Source: Ectocarpus siliculosus
Lineage: Eukaryota; Sar; Phaeophyceae; Ectocarpales; Ectocarpaceae
Direction: 5' to 3'
DNA: 64,000 nt
Assembly: GCA_000310025.1 (NCBI GenBank)
Contig: FN648905.1
Coordinates: forward strand, 111,421 to 175,420
Each line of letters begins with the position of its first letter. Positions within the stretch are counted from its first letter, which is position 1. The notes under the pieces are model-generated. The model saw nothing but the letters and a program-made list of their open reading frames with translations, ran no database searches and was not told the DNA's origin. This document shows positions 55,852 to 64,000 of the stretch, piece after piece. The position numbers and the translations under genes are program-made.

Positions 55852-56306
55852 CTCAGGAAGCAAGACCATTCTGCGCCCGCGACAGTGGCGGATGCACATC
55901 TACGTGCGAAGAAGAGCGCCAGAGCTCGATCATTGGCGGGTATCAACATGAGACGGGCCACCGTAGCTCTGGCGGATGACGACGAACCCTGCGGGGAAGA
56001 CTGCATTCAACCAGGGGAGCCCAACGTATAAGCGTTCAACCAGGAAGGACAAACGACCTTTCTTTAGTCCTGGGTTGATATTTTGTCCGATTTTCGTAAG
56101 GGTGCGAGCGAGTGAAAGGCACAGATCAGAGTGGTCGATCAGACTGGTGGGAGCGTCTCCAAAATGCGAGAAAGATAGTGCAGAGCTTCGGACGACGGCC
56201 CCCAGGTACCTCCGGGTTATGGTGGGAGGATGTGCTTCACGTAGAGAGGGACCGGTACAGCAGCATACCAAGGGGCATGTTCGATGACTCTGCGAGCAAA
56301 GGGTAA
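55852..56306 (+). pseudogene. Broken protein-like ORF, unrecognised
   Basis: Three successive plus frames carry protein-like text: ADAHLRAKKSARARSLAGIN then MRRATVALADDDEPCGEDC; then KDKRPFFSPGLIFCPIFVRV; then GTDQSGRSDWWERLQNARKI and RRPPGTSGLWWEDVLHVERD. They appear to be one reading broken at about 56030 and 56105. The first segment follows a TTTCTGCTCAG acceptor-like site. A transposable-element or gene relic is likely; I do not recognise the family. Confidence 0.4.
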
Positions 56307-58095
56307 ATCAAGATTCGACTAAATGAGTTGTTATTTATTTTGAATCCCGACGTTGATGCATGAACCATTTTGTTGTCAACCTCTTCTCGGAGGTTGCCAA
56401 AGTTCCGGGGTGTGGATAGTTGAATATTCGTGAACTACTCAACAACAGGAGGATCTGATTTTTATTCGATAGAAGACACCCAACCGGACCCCATATCCAT
56501 GTTATATGTGCACAACCATGCCTCATCATCACGCGGCAGTTGACCAGTTGCACCACCCGTCATCGCACCGAATGGCTATGCACGTGCATTCGCCTGTGAC
56601 GTCTGGTACCCTCCCTGTCTCTCTGGCGCCTCGTGTAATATTTAACGAAGGATATCTGGGGTTTTCGGGGCGGGACTGAATCATACAGTAGTGGCAAGTA
56701 AGAGAGAAAATGCGGGGAAGTGAGTACTGGAAATTGTGGGCGTGTGATCAGTCGCCGATGGCCTTACGCGCTCTTGTGGCTGGTCAAGGATAAAAACCCG
56801 CGGAGTATGTTCGTTCACCCTGGGAAGATATGCATGGGAGGTTAGGGACGATGGGGTTGTCGTCGTGGTCGATCCAACAGAAAGGGAGATGGAAATCCAA
56901 CGCGTTCCAATCGTAGGACAAACGAAAATGACGTCGAAAAGGCGCCCTTTGCGTTGGCATCGGAAGTTAAACGAAAGGGGCTCCAGATGGGCAGACGGCG
57001 CGGTGGAAGGACGCGCGCACGGGTCTGGACCTGGGATTGTTAACGGGATGTTTGTACTTGGGTTTAGGTGAAGGGGACGGGATATGAGGATATATATCGC
57101 GTGAACTCCCCCCATGTCTGTGCCAAAAACAAAGTACACGCATTTTACCCACGTGTGTTCACATGGTTCATGATATCCACTCTGTGAATTCCTCTAATCG
57201 TCTCTTCCAAGGAAAAGATGAGAGGCCACTGAGGTCTCGAGAGTTTCACCGCGCCGTAAAGAAGATGTCTGAACAAGAAGGGTTGTCAGTCTGATCGCTT
57301 TTAGCCAGAAGAAAGACCCGAACCACGAACTCTTCTTTCGTGTCGAACCTCCAAGGTGCGACAAATCACCCCACCCATGGACCCTCCTGCACTGCATCCC
57401 GGGTTCCCGGGTCCCGGCTTTCGTCCGCGCACGACCCCACACGCACAGCAGCGCAGCAGTTCACATCAACCCTTTTCCCACGCCACCTCCCTCTCCCCTT
57501 GCGCCTCGTACGGCACATGCGCAACAATGCCGCAGGCAGGCCCGTCGCAGACGTGGGAGAGCGAGTACTCGCGCAGTAGTAGTAGTAAAGAGAAGTCGCG
57601 GAGTTTGTTTGTCGTCGCGTTCCACATGATGCGAAGAGGGTTGATTTGACATTCGCACTATAATAAAAGTGTTCTGTAGTAAGCTGTGCTGAACGATAGG
57701 ATAGTGGGAGTATTGGAGAAGGAACGTATGGTAAAAGTGAGGGTGGGGGGGGGGGGGTTTCTCAATGTACTCTAAATCCTACCCGAAGTATATAACAACG
57801 ACTCCACACTAATTCCTATATATCTTCAACCAATATTTGTCTCACTCTGCTTGCTGTATGTAGGTCTATAAAAAAATACTGATACCTGCGGCGTGGTCTT
57901 ACACTTCAGGCAAATGCCATGAATCTCCTGAGCCGGTGCCTCTGATACATATACATACATACCTGATCCATCCCGTAGCCTCGGCAACGTTGGTAGTCGA
58001 GCTAAGCACACCACAAGGCTCTGTCTGCCATGAAACCCAGGTGGTGAGTCTTGGGTGAGCTACACAAGCCTGCTGTATTGCTGTCAGATCCGCCA
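56307..58095. other. No gene resolved
   Basis: ORFs of up to 152 codons on the minus strand (56681-57139) are Thr/Pro/Ser-rich without a domain. A G-run lies at about 57746. The plus strand just before 58041 reads LIHPVASATLVVELSTPQGS and ends at a consensus GTGAGT, so it might be an exon preceding the C2H2 ORF. Confidence 0.35.
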
Positions 58096-58097
58096 AG

Positions 58098-58618
58098 GAA
58101 GAAGGTTCCATCGTCTCGAGAACCATGAAGTCGGCTAAGAAATGTACCAAGAACATGCCGTGTACCAATGTACCGATGGAGTGCATATTCTGTAACCGAT
58201 GGGAATGGAAATACTCCATGAGTACCCATGTTGACGAATTACACGCTGCGGACGCGAAACTGAGGAAGACCGACTCGAAAGGTCAACAGTTTCTTGAGAG
58301 TATTCTTGTGGGCGAAGATGAGAAGAAAGCTGTGGGCGCAATGCTCCAAAAGGATCTAAAACGAGTGGTGGGTGGTGGTGCACACAAGACCACAAGGTGG
58401 TGGTGCTTCGTGGGAATACCACGGGGAGAGCTGGAGCCAAAGGCAAGGGTGGCAAAGGGTGCCGTCGAGTGGACACCCCCAGCGAATCGAGCGATTCGTC
58501 CAGCGCCTCGAGCGATGATTCCTCCGTCGAGTCTGACAGCGATGATGGTGATGAGGAGGAGAACGTGATTGAGGACGACGACGAGGAGAACGAACAGGAG
58601 GACGAAGAAGAAAGAAAG
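58098..58618 (+). pseudogene. C2H2 zinc-finger/acidic-tail ORF, frameshifted and interrupted
   Basis: From the ATG at 58125 the frame has Cys20, Cys23, His35 and His40 (ECIFCNRWEWKYSMSTHVDE then LH), a C-x2-C-x11-H-x4-H finger, followed by a charged helical stretch (EDEKKAVGAMLQKDLKRVV). A frameshift near 58375-58400 moves the reading to a Ser/Asp/Glu-rich tail (SSASSDDSSVESDSDDGDEE). The tail is cut at 58618 by the terminal repeat of the element at 58619-60121. The finger-plus-acidic-tail layout suggests a DNA-binding protein, possibly transposon-encoded. It is probably non-functional here. Confidence 0.5.
58611..58618. repeat. 8-bp target-site duplication, left
   Basis: AAAGAAAG precedes the CAGGG terminus. 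The right-hand partner at 60122-60129 is AAAAAAAG, one mismatch. Both lie in purine-rich DNA, so chance similarity is not excluded. Confidence 0.55.
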
Positions 58619-59178
58619 CAGGGTACACCTCGGTACTAGTTTTTTAGGCGGATCCAGGCGGGGCGGTACGTCAATGTGGCGGTACTTTTTTGGCGGTTGG
58701 CGGTATTTCGTTTTCCGGCGGTACCGCCTTTGGCGGTTCCCGGTACTGCCAATAATGGCGGTACTTTTTTGGCGGTACGTCAATATGGCGGTTTTTTTTA
58801 GGCGGTTCCCGGTACTGCCAAATACGGCGGTATTTTTCTGACGGTACTGAAATATGGCGGTACCGCCTTCGGCGGTTCCCGGTACTGCCAAATATGGCGG
58901 TTTTTTGGTGGCGGTACTGCAATATGGCAAATTGACTGGCCGCGGCCCGCATCTACCATGGTGCGAGACTCACTTGAGGATTGCAGCTCTAGTTCCCTCG
59001 TAGCCACCGATTCCACATCCACAGAATCGCTCCCGTCCACAGAATCACCGGCAGCACGCGCCACCGACAAAGCAGCAGACCCATCTCCTACACTACTAGT
59101 AGCACCGGGATTCCCCTCTAACGCGCTCATTGCTCTGCTGGGCGCTGGGGCAACTGCTGCGTGTGTGATGTGTGCGTT

Positions 59179-59513
59179 CGAACCAGCGCTTTAAATAGGT
59201 GTTGCGGAGTTGCGGAAGCGCAACAATTGGATGGATATTGCGGCTTGCCGCAACGAAAAATTTTAGCCCGCAACACGTTCGCCGTAGGCGAAATATTTTT
59301 TTGGGGGGGGTCCATTTCGCCGTAGGCGAAATTTTTTTTTTGGGGCCCTTTTTCTCGCCATTATTAAATGACAACACTATTTTTGACGTAATTTCCTTTC
59401 AAAACCAAGTAAATATAAAAAAAAACGCCTCCGGCAACACGCCTGCGGCGTGTTGTTGCGGGAGCCTGGCGGCTCCGCAACAGCCGCTTCGCGGCTATTT
59501 AAAGCGCTGGTTC
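59179..59513. mobile_element. Small hairpin-rich MITE
   Basis: Left end GAACCAGCGCTTTAAATAG and right end CTATTTAAAGCGCTGGTTC are perfect inverted copies (19 bp). Inside are further palindromes: TTTCGCCGTAGGCGAAA twice, AACACGCCTGCGGCGTGTT, GCCTGGCGGCTCCGC and GCCGCTTCGCGGC. It has no ORF and no clear target-site duplication. It sits inside the 58619-60121 element. Confidence 0.8.
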
Positions 59514-59574
59514 CAACAGCTGACGATCGGCGACAGATGAAAGAGGTTCCGCCGAAAGGAACAAGGCAGAACCA

Positions 59575-59716
59575 AAAATATATATATATATATATGTATG
59601 ACGAAAGAGAACAAGAACAAAGAATAAATGTGAACAAAGACGCACGCAAGTTGGACTCGAACCACTGTTCTGCGCGAGACATGGCGTTGGAGTTAGTAGT
59701 GCCCTATGCTACTTTA
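59575..59716 (-). repeat. tRNA-derived SINE candidate with AT tail
   Basis: On the minus strand, an A-box-like TAGCATAGGG (59711-59702) is followed ~40 bp later by a perfect B box, GGTTCGAGTCC (59663-59653). A short body then ends in a (TA)n tail at 59594-59577. The acceptor stems do not pair, so it is not a functional tRNA gene. Confidence 0.6.
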
Positions 59717-60129
59717 GAGGGCAAAACTGTAGTATGGCGGTACGATTTTGGCGGTACTGCAGTACGGCGGTATTTTTTCGGCGGTACTGCAATATGGCGG
59801 TTCTCTTTTGGCGGTTCCCGGTACTTCGTGTTTTGGCGGTACCATTTTGGCGGTACTGCAGTACGGCGGTACTTTTTCGGCGGTACTGCAATATGGCGGT
59901 TCTTTTTAGGCGGTTCCCGGTACTTCGTTTTTTGGCGGTTCTTTTTCGGCGGTACTGCAATGTGGCGGTACTTTTTAGGCGGTCGGCGGTTTTTCGTTTT
60001 TCGGCGGTACCGCCTTCGGCGGTTCCCGGTACCACCGAATGTGGCGGTAATTCCCGCCAGTACCGGGACCGCCCACCACGGCGGGAAAAAAACGGCGGGA
60101 ATTTTCCCGAGGTGTACCCTGAAAAAAAG

Positions 60130-60498
60130 AGGAAGAAGAAGAAAACGTAGGGGGTAATCAAGACGACGAGAAAAGAAGTCGGCGGCGAGGGGGAGGCGGG
60201 TGGTAGCGACAACGGCGCGTCTAAGGAAGTTTTGTGTAAAAGGTAGGTTTGGTCGGACAGTGACGAAGAAGAGGAAGTGGAAGGAAGGCTAGTCATAGGA
60301 TGATGAGTAGGGGCAAGAAGGCGAGCGGAAGGGGCGTCTTATTGGGGGCGGGGGGCAAGGCGGGGGAGGAGAACCAACTTGCGAAGAATCGCCTGAACAG
60401 GTACCTTCTGGGGTGATTGTGCCATAGAACATAGTATAGCCGGACTCTTACCGGGACCAAGCTTGCCGGGACTGGAATAAATACTGTTGTGTGTTGGT
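60130..60498. other. No gene recognised
   Basis: Purine-rich DNA (GAGGAAGAAGAAGAAAACG and GGCGAGGGGGAGGCGGG), probably the continuation of the acidic-tail ORF region interrupted by the element at 58619-60121. No domain. Confidence 0.4.
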
Positions 60499-60499
60499 G

Positions 60500-60686
60500 T
60501 GGGCCACTTGTTGTTGTTGTTCTCTTCGCGTCAAAAGCCGTTCCGATCTCTAAGCCCAGTGCTTTCGTCTGTCCATACTGATCTAACAGTAAACACGCGC
60601 GGTCGATTCCAGCGGCCACAGGCTTGGGCAACCTCAAATAAAAAGGAAGAGCCCGCAAGCCAATAGAAATCAACGACAGAACGACC
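60500..60686 (+). repeat. tRNA-related SINE-like repeat, plus strand
   Basis: GTTGTTGTTGTTCTCTTCGC, AAAAGCCGTTCCGATCTCTA, TTCGTCTGTCCATACTGATC, the B-box-like GGTCGATTCC (60601-60610), GGCCACAGGC and CCCGCAAGCCAATAGAAATC occur in the same order as the minus-strand copy at 30555-30722. Confidence 0.65.
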
Positions 60687-60840
60687 CCCCGAGTGCTACG
60701 CGTTTGGCGGCGGGTTTGATGTTTTTCATTTCGCTGTCTTTTGTCGTGATGAGCTTCGGTGTGAAAACCCGTGATGAGAAATATTGTATATCATCTGCGC
60801 CTCAACAGAAAATTAAATGTGATCCTCTTTTGTCATCGAT

Positions 60841-61462
60841 GTGACAATCATTCGCAGGACGAAGCTGGCCAATAAACAGAAACTCGAGAAGAAGGCGTCG
60901 CCGACGTTACATGGTTGGTTCAAACCCAACCAAGCTGCCGCAGCCTCGCCCCCGGTCGCCAGCAGTACGCAAGCGAGGCAACAATTGGCGGGTGCTGGAG
61001 TCGCGTGTCTGGACGAGGTGAACAACGAGAGCCTCTTCCTGAACCATCCAGCGCAGGCGACAACACCTTGGCCCCCGTCGCTACCGCTGCGGTAGACCCT
61101 GAAGTAAGTGCTGTGTGTGGATGAGGACAGCAACGGGAGTCGTGATGAACCACTCGACGACGATGACAACGGTGACAACGGCAACTAACCGGACTTCGGC
61201 GGTATCATCGAGCGAGCTACACTATTCCTGAGGACGAGCGCAAGCAAGTCTTGGACCTGCTGGCTGTCATTCCACGTCCGGGCGCCAGAAACTCCTCTAC
61301 GGCCAGGACGCCCTCCAGGAAACGGTCAGGCGACAACCACCAAGGAGCGAGGGGAGCGGCGCGACCGCAAACATCCGAGGGTGGTGCTAGCGGCGATGTC
61401 GGTGGCAGCACCGCACCGGCAACAGGCCAACCTCGTCATGACGACGATGTTGTTCGGATTTA
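60841..61462 (+). pseudogene. Broken ORF with LHGWFKP motif and acidic stretch
   Basis: The first frame (60841 onward) reads LANKQKLEKKASPTLHGWFK then PNQAAAA, and DEVNNESLFLNHPA. A second frame near 61105 is acidic (DEDSNGSRDEPLDDDDNGDN). A third (61240-61462) reads KQVLDLLAVIPRPGARNSST. Short aromatic FF/WFKP motifs after basic leaders are seen in several transposase-like proteins, so this may be a transposon relic. The evidence is weak. Confidence 0.3.
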
Positions 61463-63440
61463 GGGATCTTGAGCAGCAGTGCACAACATGTGTTGGTCCT
61501 CCTCGCGAAACGAATGAATAATTTTTGTTCGGTCATCACAGCAGGATCGACGAAAGGAAATACTTACAAAAGAAACACTGAGTATTTCATATATATCCGG
61601 AGCTCCCGGAGCAAGGAATGGTAAAACAAAATAGTCCACGTAGTCTAGACGGCATGCAGCGCGGAACGATGCAAAACACACACCGGACCGGGTTCTACCC
61701 TCTCTCCCTGTTCCTTTGCACTCAAACAGCTCCTCCTGCTACATACATACACATGGAACACATAGTACTACTATACATATACTGGAGTATGCTCATCAAG
61801 GAAAAACAAAAAGCGTCGTCACCGGGTGATGATGTATGTATGCAGACTACGATGAACTAAACGCAGGCAGCAGGACAGGAGGATCACCCAGCCCGCAGCT
61901 CGTTTTGTAGTAAGTAGCTGCCAGCTGCCGATTGTTTCGTCCCTTGAAGCTGTCGACATCACATTGTATTGGGGGGGGGGCAGGTATCGCCATATGTGTG
62001 TTGGTTCCGCAAGACAAGAGACTCTGAACGGCGTCCGTGACCCGGTGCTAGCTGCTGATCCGATGTTAGAACCCATTCCACTCTTAAAGTCAATGTAACG
62101 AGGGAAACCACCAAACTGGCTTAAGCGTGGCGATTTTTTTTTGTCGCGGGACAGCTTCCACGAGGTTTAATTACGCGGCCGAAGGCCGCAAACCATTTTT
62201 GAAACCCATTTGAGACCCATTTTTTTTTTATTAACGGCCGAGAAGAACGGCTCCCAGATATCTTTGTTGGACGTGCTACTGATGCATGCGTAGTGTACTT
62301 CGAAGTGTGCACGTACTCCTGACAGCAGTTGCACGCCTTGTGTTGCACTCGTCGATGGGCACCTAGTTGTGTTTCGAATGCACAACTACAACAACAACTA
62401 TGTAACTCTGGTTGGTGCCATCTGGCCTACTTTTTCGTTGTTTCCGGGCATGGTTGCGAGTGCACGTGTTTCCTCTACATACAGTTTGAACTGCGCAGCA
62501 GTAAACATGATGCACATAAAGTACACTACTTGACGACGACCTCGGAACCCGCCTGATACAGGTATTAGTCTATGCGTTGTGTGCGTACATGCAAGCACAA
62601 CCGAACAAACTGTGGTTGATGCTGTTTTTTTGCTTTGCTCATCATATTTGTACTTGTTGGCAAAAATCATTGTCTCTTTTTTCAATGAACGTGCAACAGC
62701 CAGGCTATCGGTGCGAAATACGATCGGTCCAAAAGGTTTCGATCAACACACCCAGCAAGAGGCGGGTGTGCATCTCCCACGCCACAGAAAGTTGAAAGCT
62801 CACAGATGCTGTATACGTCGCTCTAGGCTCGATCGCAATGAATGGAGTTATTCAATTTTCATCTGGATGCTGCGTGGTTTGGACAAGACAAGGTGTTTTG
62901 TACTACGCGTATTGCATGCTTGGTAAGCCTATCTCACATCGGCCATGGGGCCTTGTCCATGCCACCTCTCCTCCTCGTTGCATCCATTCCTCGAAGAAAA
63001 CATGATACCTCACCAAGTTGAATCACGTGCTGCTGGTTAACGGACGCTCCAACCATCTCCATCCAAAACAACGCAAATAAACACCACTTTAGGCACATTT
63101 CTTATGCTCGAATGCTCGAACGTGGTTTCGTATGCCACCTTTTGCCACTGCCAGATCCCCCCCCTTGACGTGTCTACTCCCATTCTCAGAAAGCTCCGGC
63201 ATGTTTGGTTGGTACAACAGCCCTGCCCTATAGCAAGGTCAACGGTAACTCAAACGACAGCCACAAGCACTTGTTGGCGATGTCTTCAACAGACAACAAA
63301 CCCCACCCATCCCCCGCGTTCTTTCTTTGCATATTCCCTCCGCGGGGCACCGCACACGGGCTGTGGTAAAAAGGCATGCCGAGAATCTGTGCACGCAAAA
63401 AATGCGCTGGTTTCCGCGCCTCGGAGAGCAGGTATCGTGA
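61463..63440. other. No gene recognised
   Basis: Short ORFs on both strands only. A G-run lies at 61971 and a GC hairpin (GCGGCCGAAGGCCGC) at 62175-62189. No domain or splice pattern. Confidence 0.45.
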
Positions 63441-63444
63441 TTCC

Positions 63445-64000
63445 CCCCCCCCGTCCCCCCACTCGGTGTTTGCCATCGGGATTGGGTTTTCGTCGATTGG
63501 CAACGACGTTGTAAAACAAGCCAATTCACTTCGTGAACTCGGCAACCAGGTTACCGTCTTTTTTTTTTACCTCTGGTTTTTTTTTGGCGGTAACCATAAT
63601 GGTGGTCGAGTAGATCATGTTGTGCGGGGTCGAGAAACCTCACTCCGCGCAACGGGGGATGATCGCACCACGTTGTGTTAAAATGGTCAAGCTTCCTCGA
63701 GGCAGTTACACAGTGCTTACAACTGTCTCTGGAAGTGAAAGCACCAGAAAATAAATTAAGTCATACGCAGCTGTCATCCGTACGCAAGGAAGTAAGCACA
63801 AGATGCCGAACACCCTTAGCAGGATGCAGCTCACCCTTCATGCGACTCGCCAAATACCTCACGGCGCTTCGCGCTTGGTGATGTGAGAGCCTGGTCCGGT
63901 GAGAACCCGGCGTGCTCCGTCCCGGCTTTGTAGGGATGCGAGGTCAATGGTCAAACGACTACGGCATGCACGACTATGAGTACACCCCCCCCCCCCCGAT
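63445..64000 (-). mobile_element. Poly-G-flanked repeat, inverted, runs to the window edge
   Basis: The reverse complement reproduces 39318-39880 almost base for base, from GTACTCATAGTCGTGCATGC at the window end to CAAACACCGAGTGGGGGG near 63455. Differences are mainly poly-A and poly-G length plus one or two substitutions. The C-run at the right edge is the complement of the flanking G-run. Confidence 0.9.

Larger units (their letters stand above)
58619..60121. mobile_element. hAT-like non-autonomous element with GGCGGTAC arrays
   Basis: The element is bounded by a perfect 15-bp inverted repeat, CAGGGTACACCTCGG (58619-58633) and its complement (60107-60121), with an 8-bp imperfect flanking duplication. 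CAGGG termini with 8-bp duplications are typical of hAT elements and some related superfamilies. Arrays of GGCGGTACTGCAATATGG units fill 58660-58930 and 59730-60080. The centre holds a MITE (59179-59513) and a SINE (59575-59716). No transposase is present. ORFs through the arrays are repeat translations. Confidence 0.75.

Noticed and set aside
59640-59716. Functional tRNA gene
   Set aside because: The A and B boxes are present but the acceptor stem does not pair, and the unit ends in a TA microsatellite, so it is SINE-like.
58569-60157. Long Arg/Phe-rich ORFs over the GGCGGTAC arrays
   Set aside because: They are translations of the tandem array in several frames on both strands.

Overview
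The window looks like nuclear DNA from a eukaryote with introns, and most likely from a brown alga (Phaeophyceae, Ectocarpus-like) or another stramenopile. The direct evidence is one gene with GT-AG introns and matching exon phases, remnants of a LINE reverse transcriptase, an LTR retrotransposon, many inverted-repeat DNA elements, and a 100-N scaffold gap. No operons, rRNA genes or clear functional tRNA genes are visible. The lineage call is inferred from the architecture of the one convincing gene: a secreted Cys-rich ectodomain, a Thr/Pro/Ser linker, a GYWR Cys-rich module and a multi-pass membrane bundle. That architecture is common in stramenopile genomes.

Layout. 1-9.2 kb: low-gene, GC-rich DNA with an AAC microsatellite, one copy of a MITE (2.37-3.23 kb) and a degenerate ~92-bp satellite inside a larger repeat (3.74-5.87 kb). 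9.2-14.2 kb: duplicated fragments, a possible minus-strand exon (10.77-11.06 kb) and a diverged ~600-bp tandem duplication (12.3-13.8 kb). 14.2-17.1 kb: two adjacent copies of a ~0.9-kb dispersed element, the first interrupted by a 1,013-bp PIF/Harbinger-like MITE flanked by TAA. 17-25.5 kb: small duplications, a telomere-like C-rich patch and two fold-back elements with subterminal arrays. 25.48-28.02 kb: a structurally complete but gag-only LTR retrotransposon on the minus strand. 29.3-30.2 kb: a 5'-truncated, frameshifted LINE. 30.8-32.2 kb: a long-armed palindromic element.

33.24-46.85 kb holds the only well-supported host gene, seven plus-strand exons encoding about 840 residues. Its sixth intron is 10.1 kb long and filled with repeats, the assembly gap and a decayed zinc-ligand ORF. 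46.9-51.6 kb has only weak coding hints and one more copy of the poly-G-flanked repeat. 51.6-52.8 kb and 58.6-60.1 kb hold GGCGGTAC-array fold-back elements. The second carries a 15-bp perfect CAGGG terminal repeat and an 8-bp target duplication. It sits inside a C2H2/acidic-tail ORF and itself contains a MITE and a tRNA-derived SINE. The window ends in a near-identical inverted copy of the repeat at 39.3 kb.

The window is best read as one membrane-receptor-like gene in a dense, nested landscape of non-autonomous mobile DNA. I found no multi-gene system. The least familiar structure is the set of fold-back elements that share an architecture but have different array motifs.
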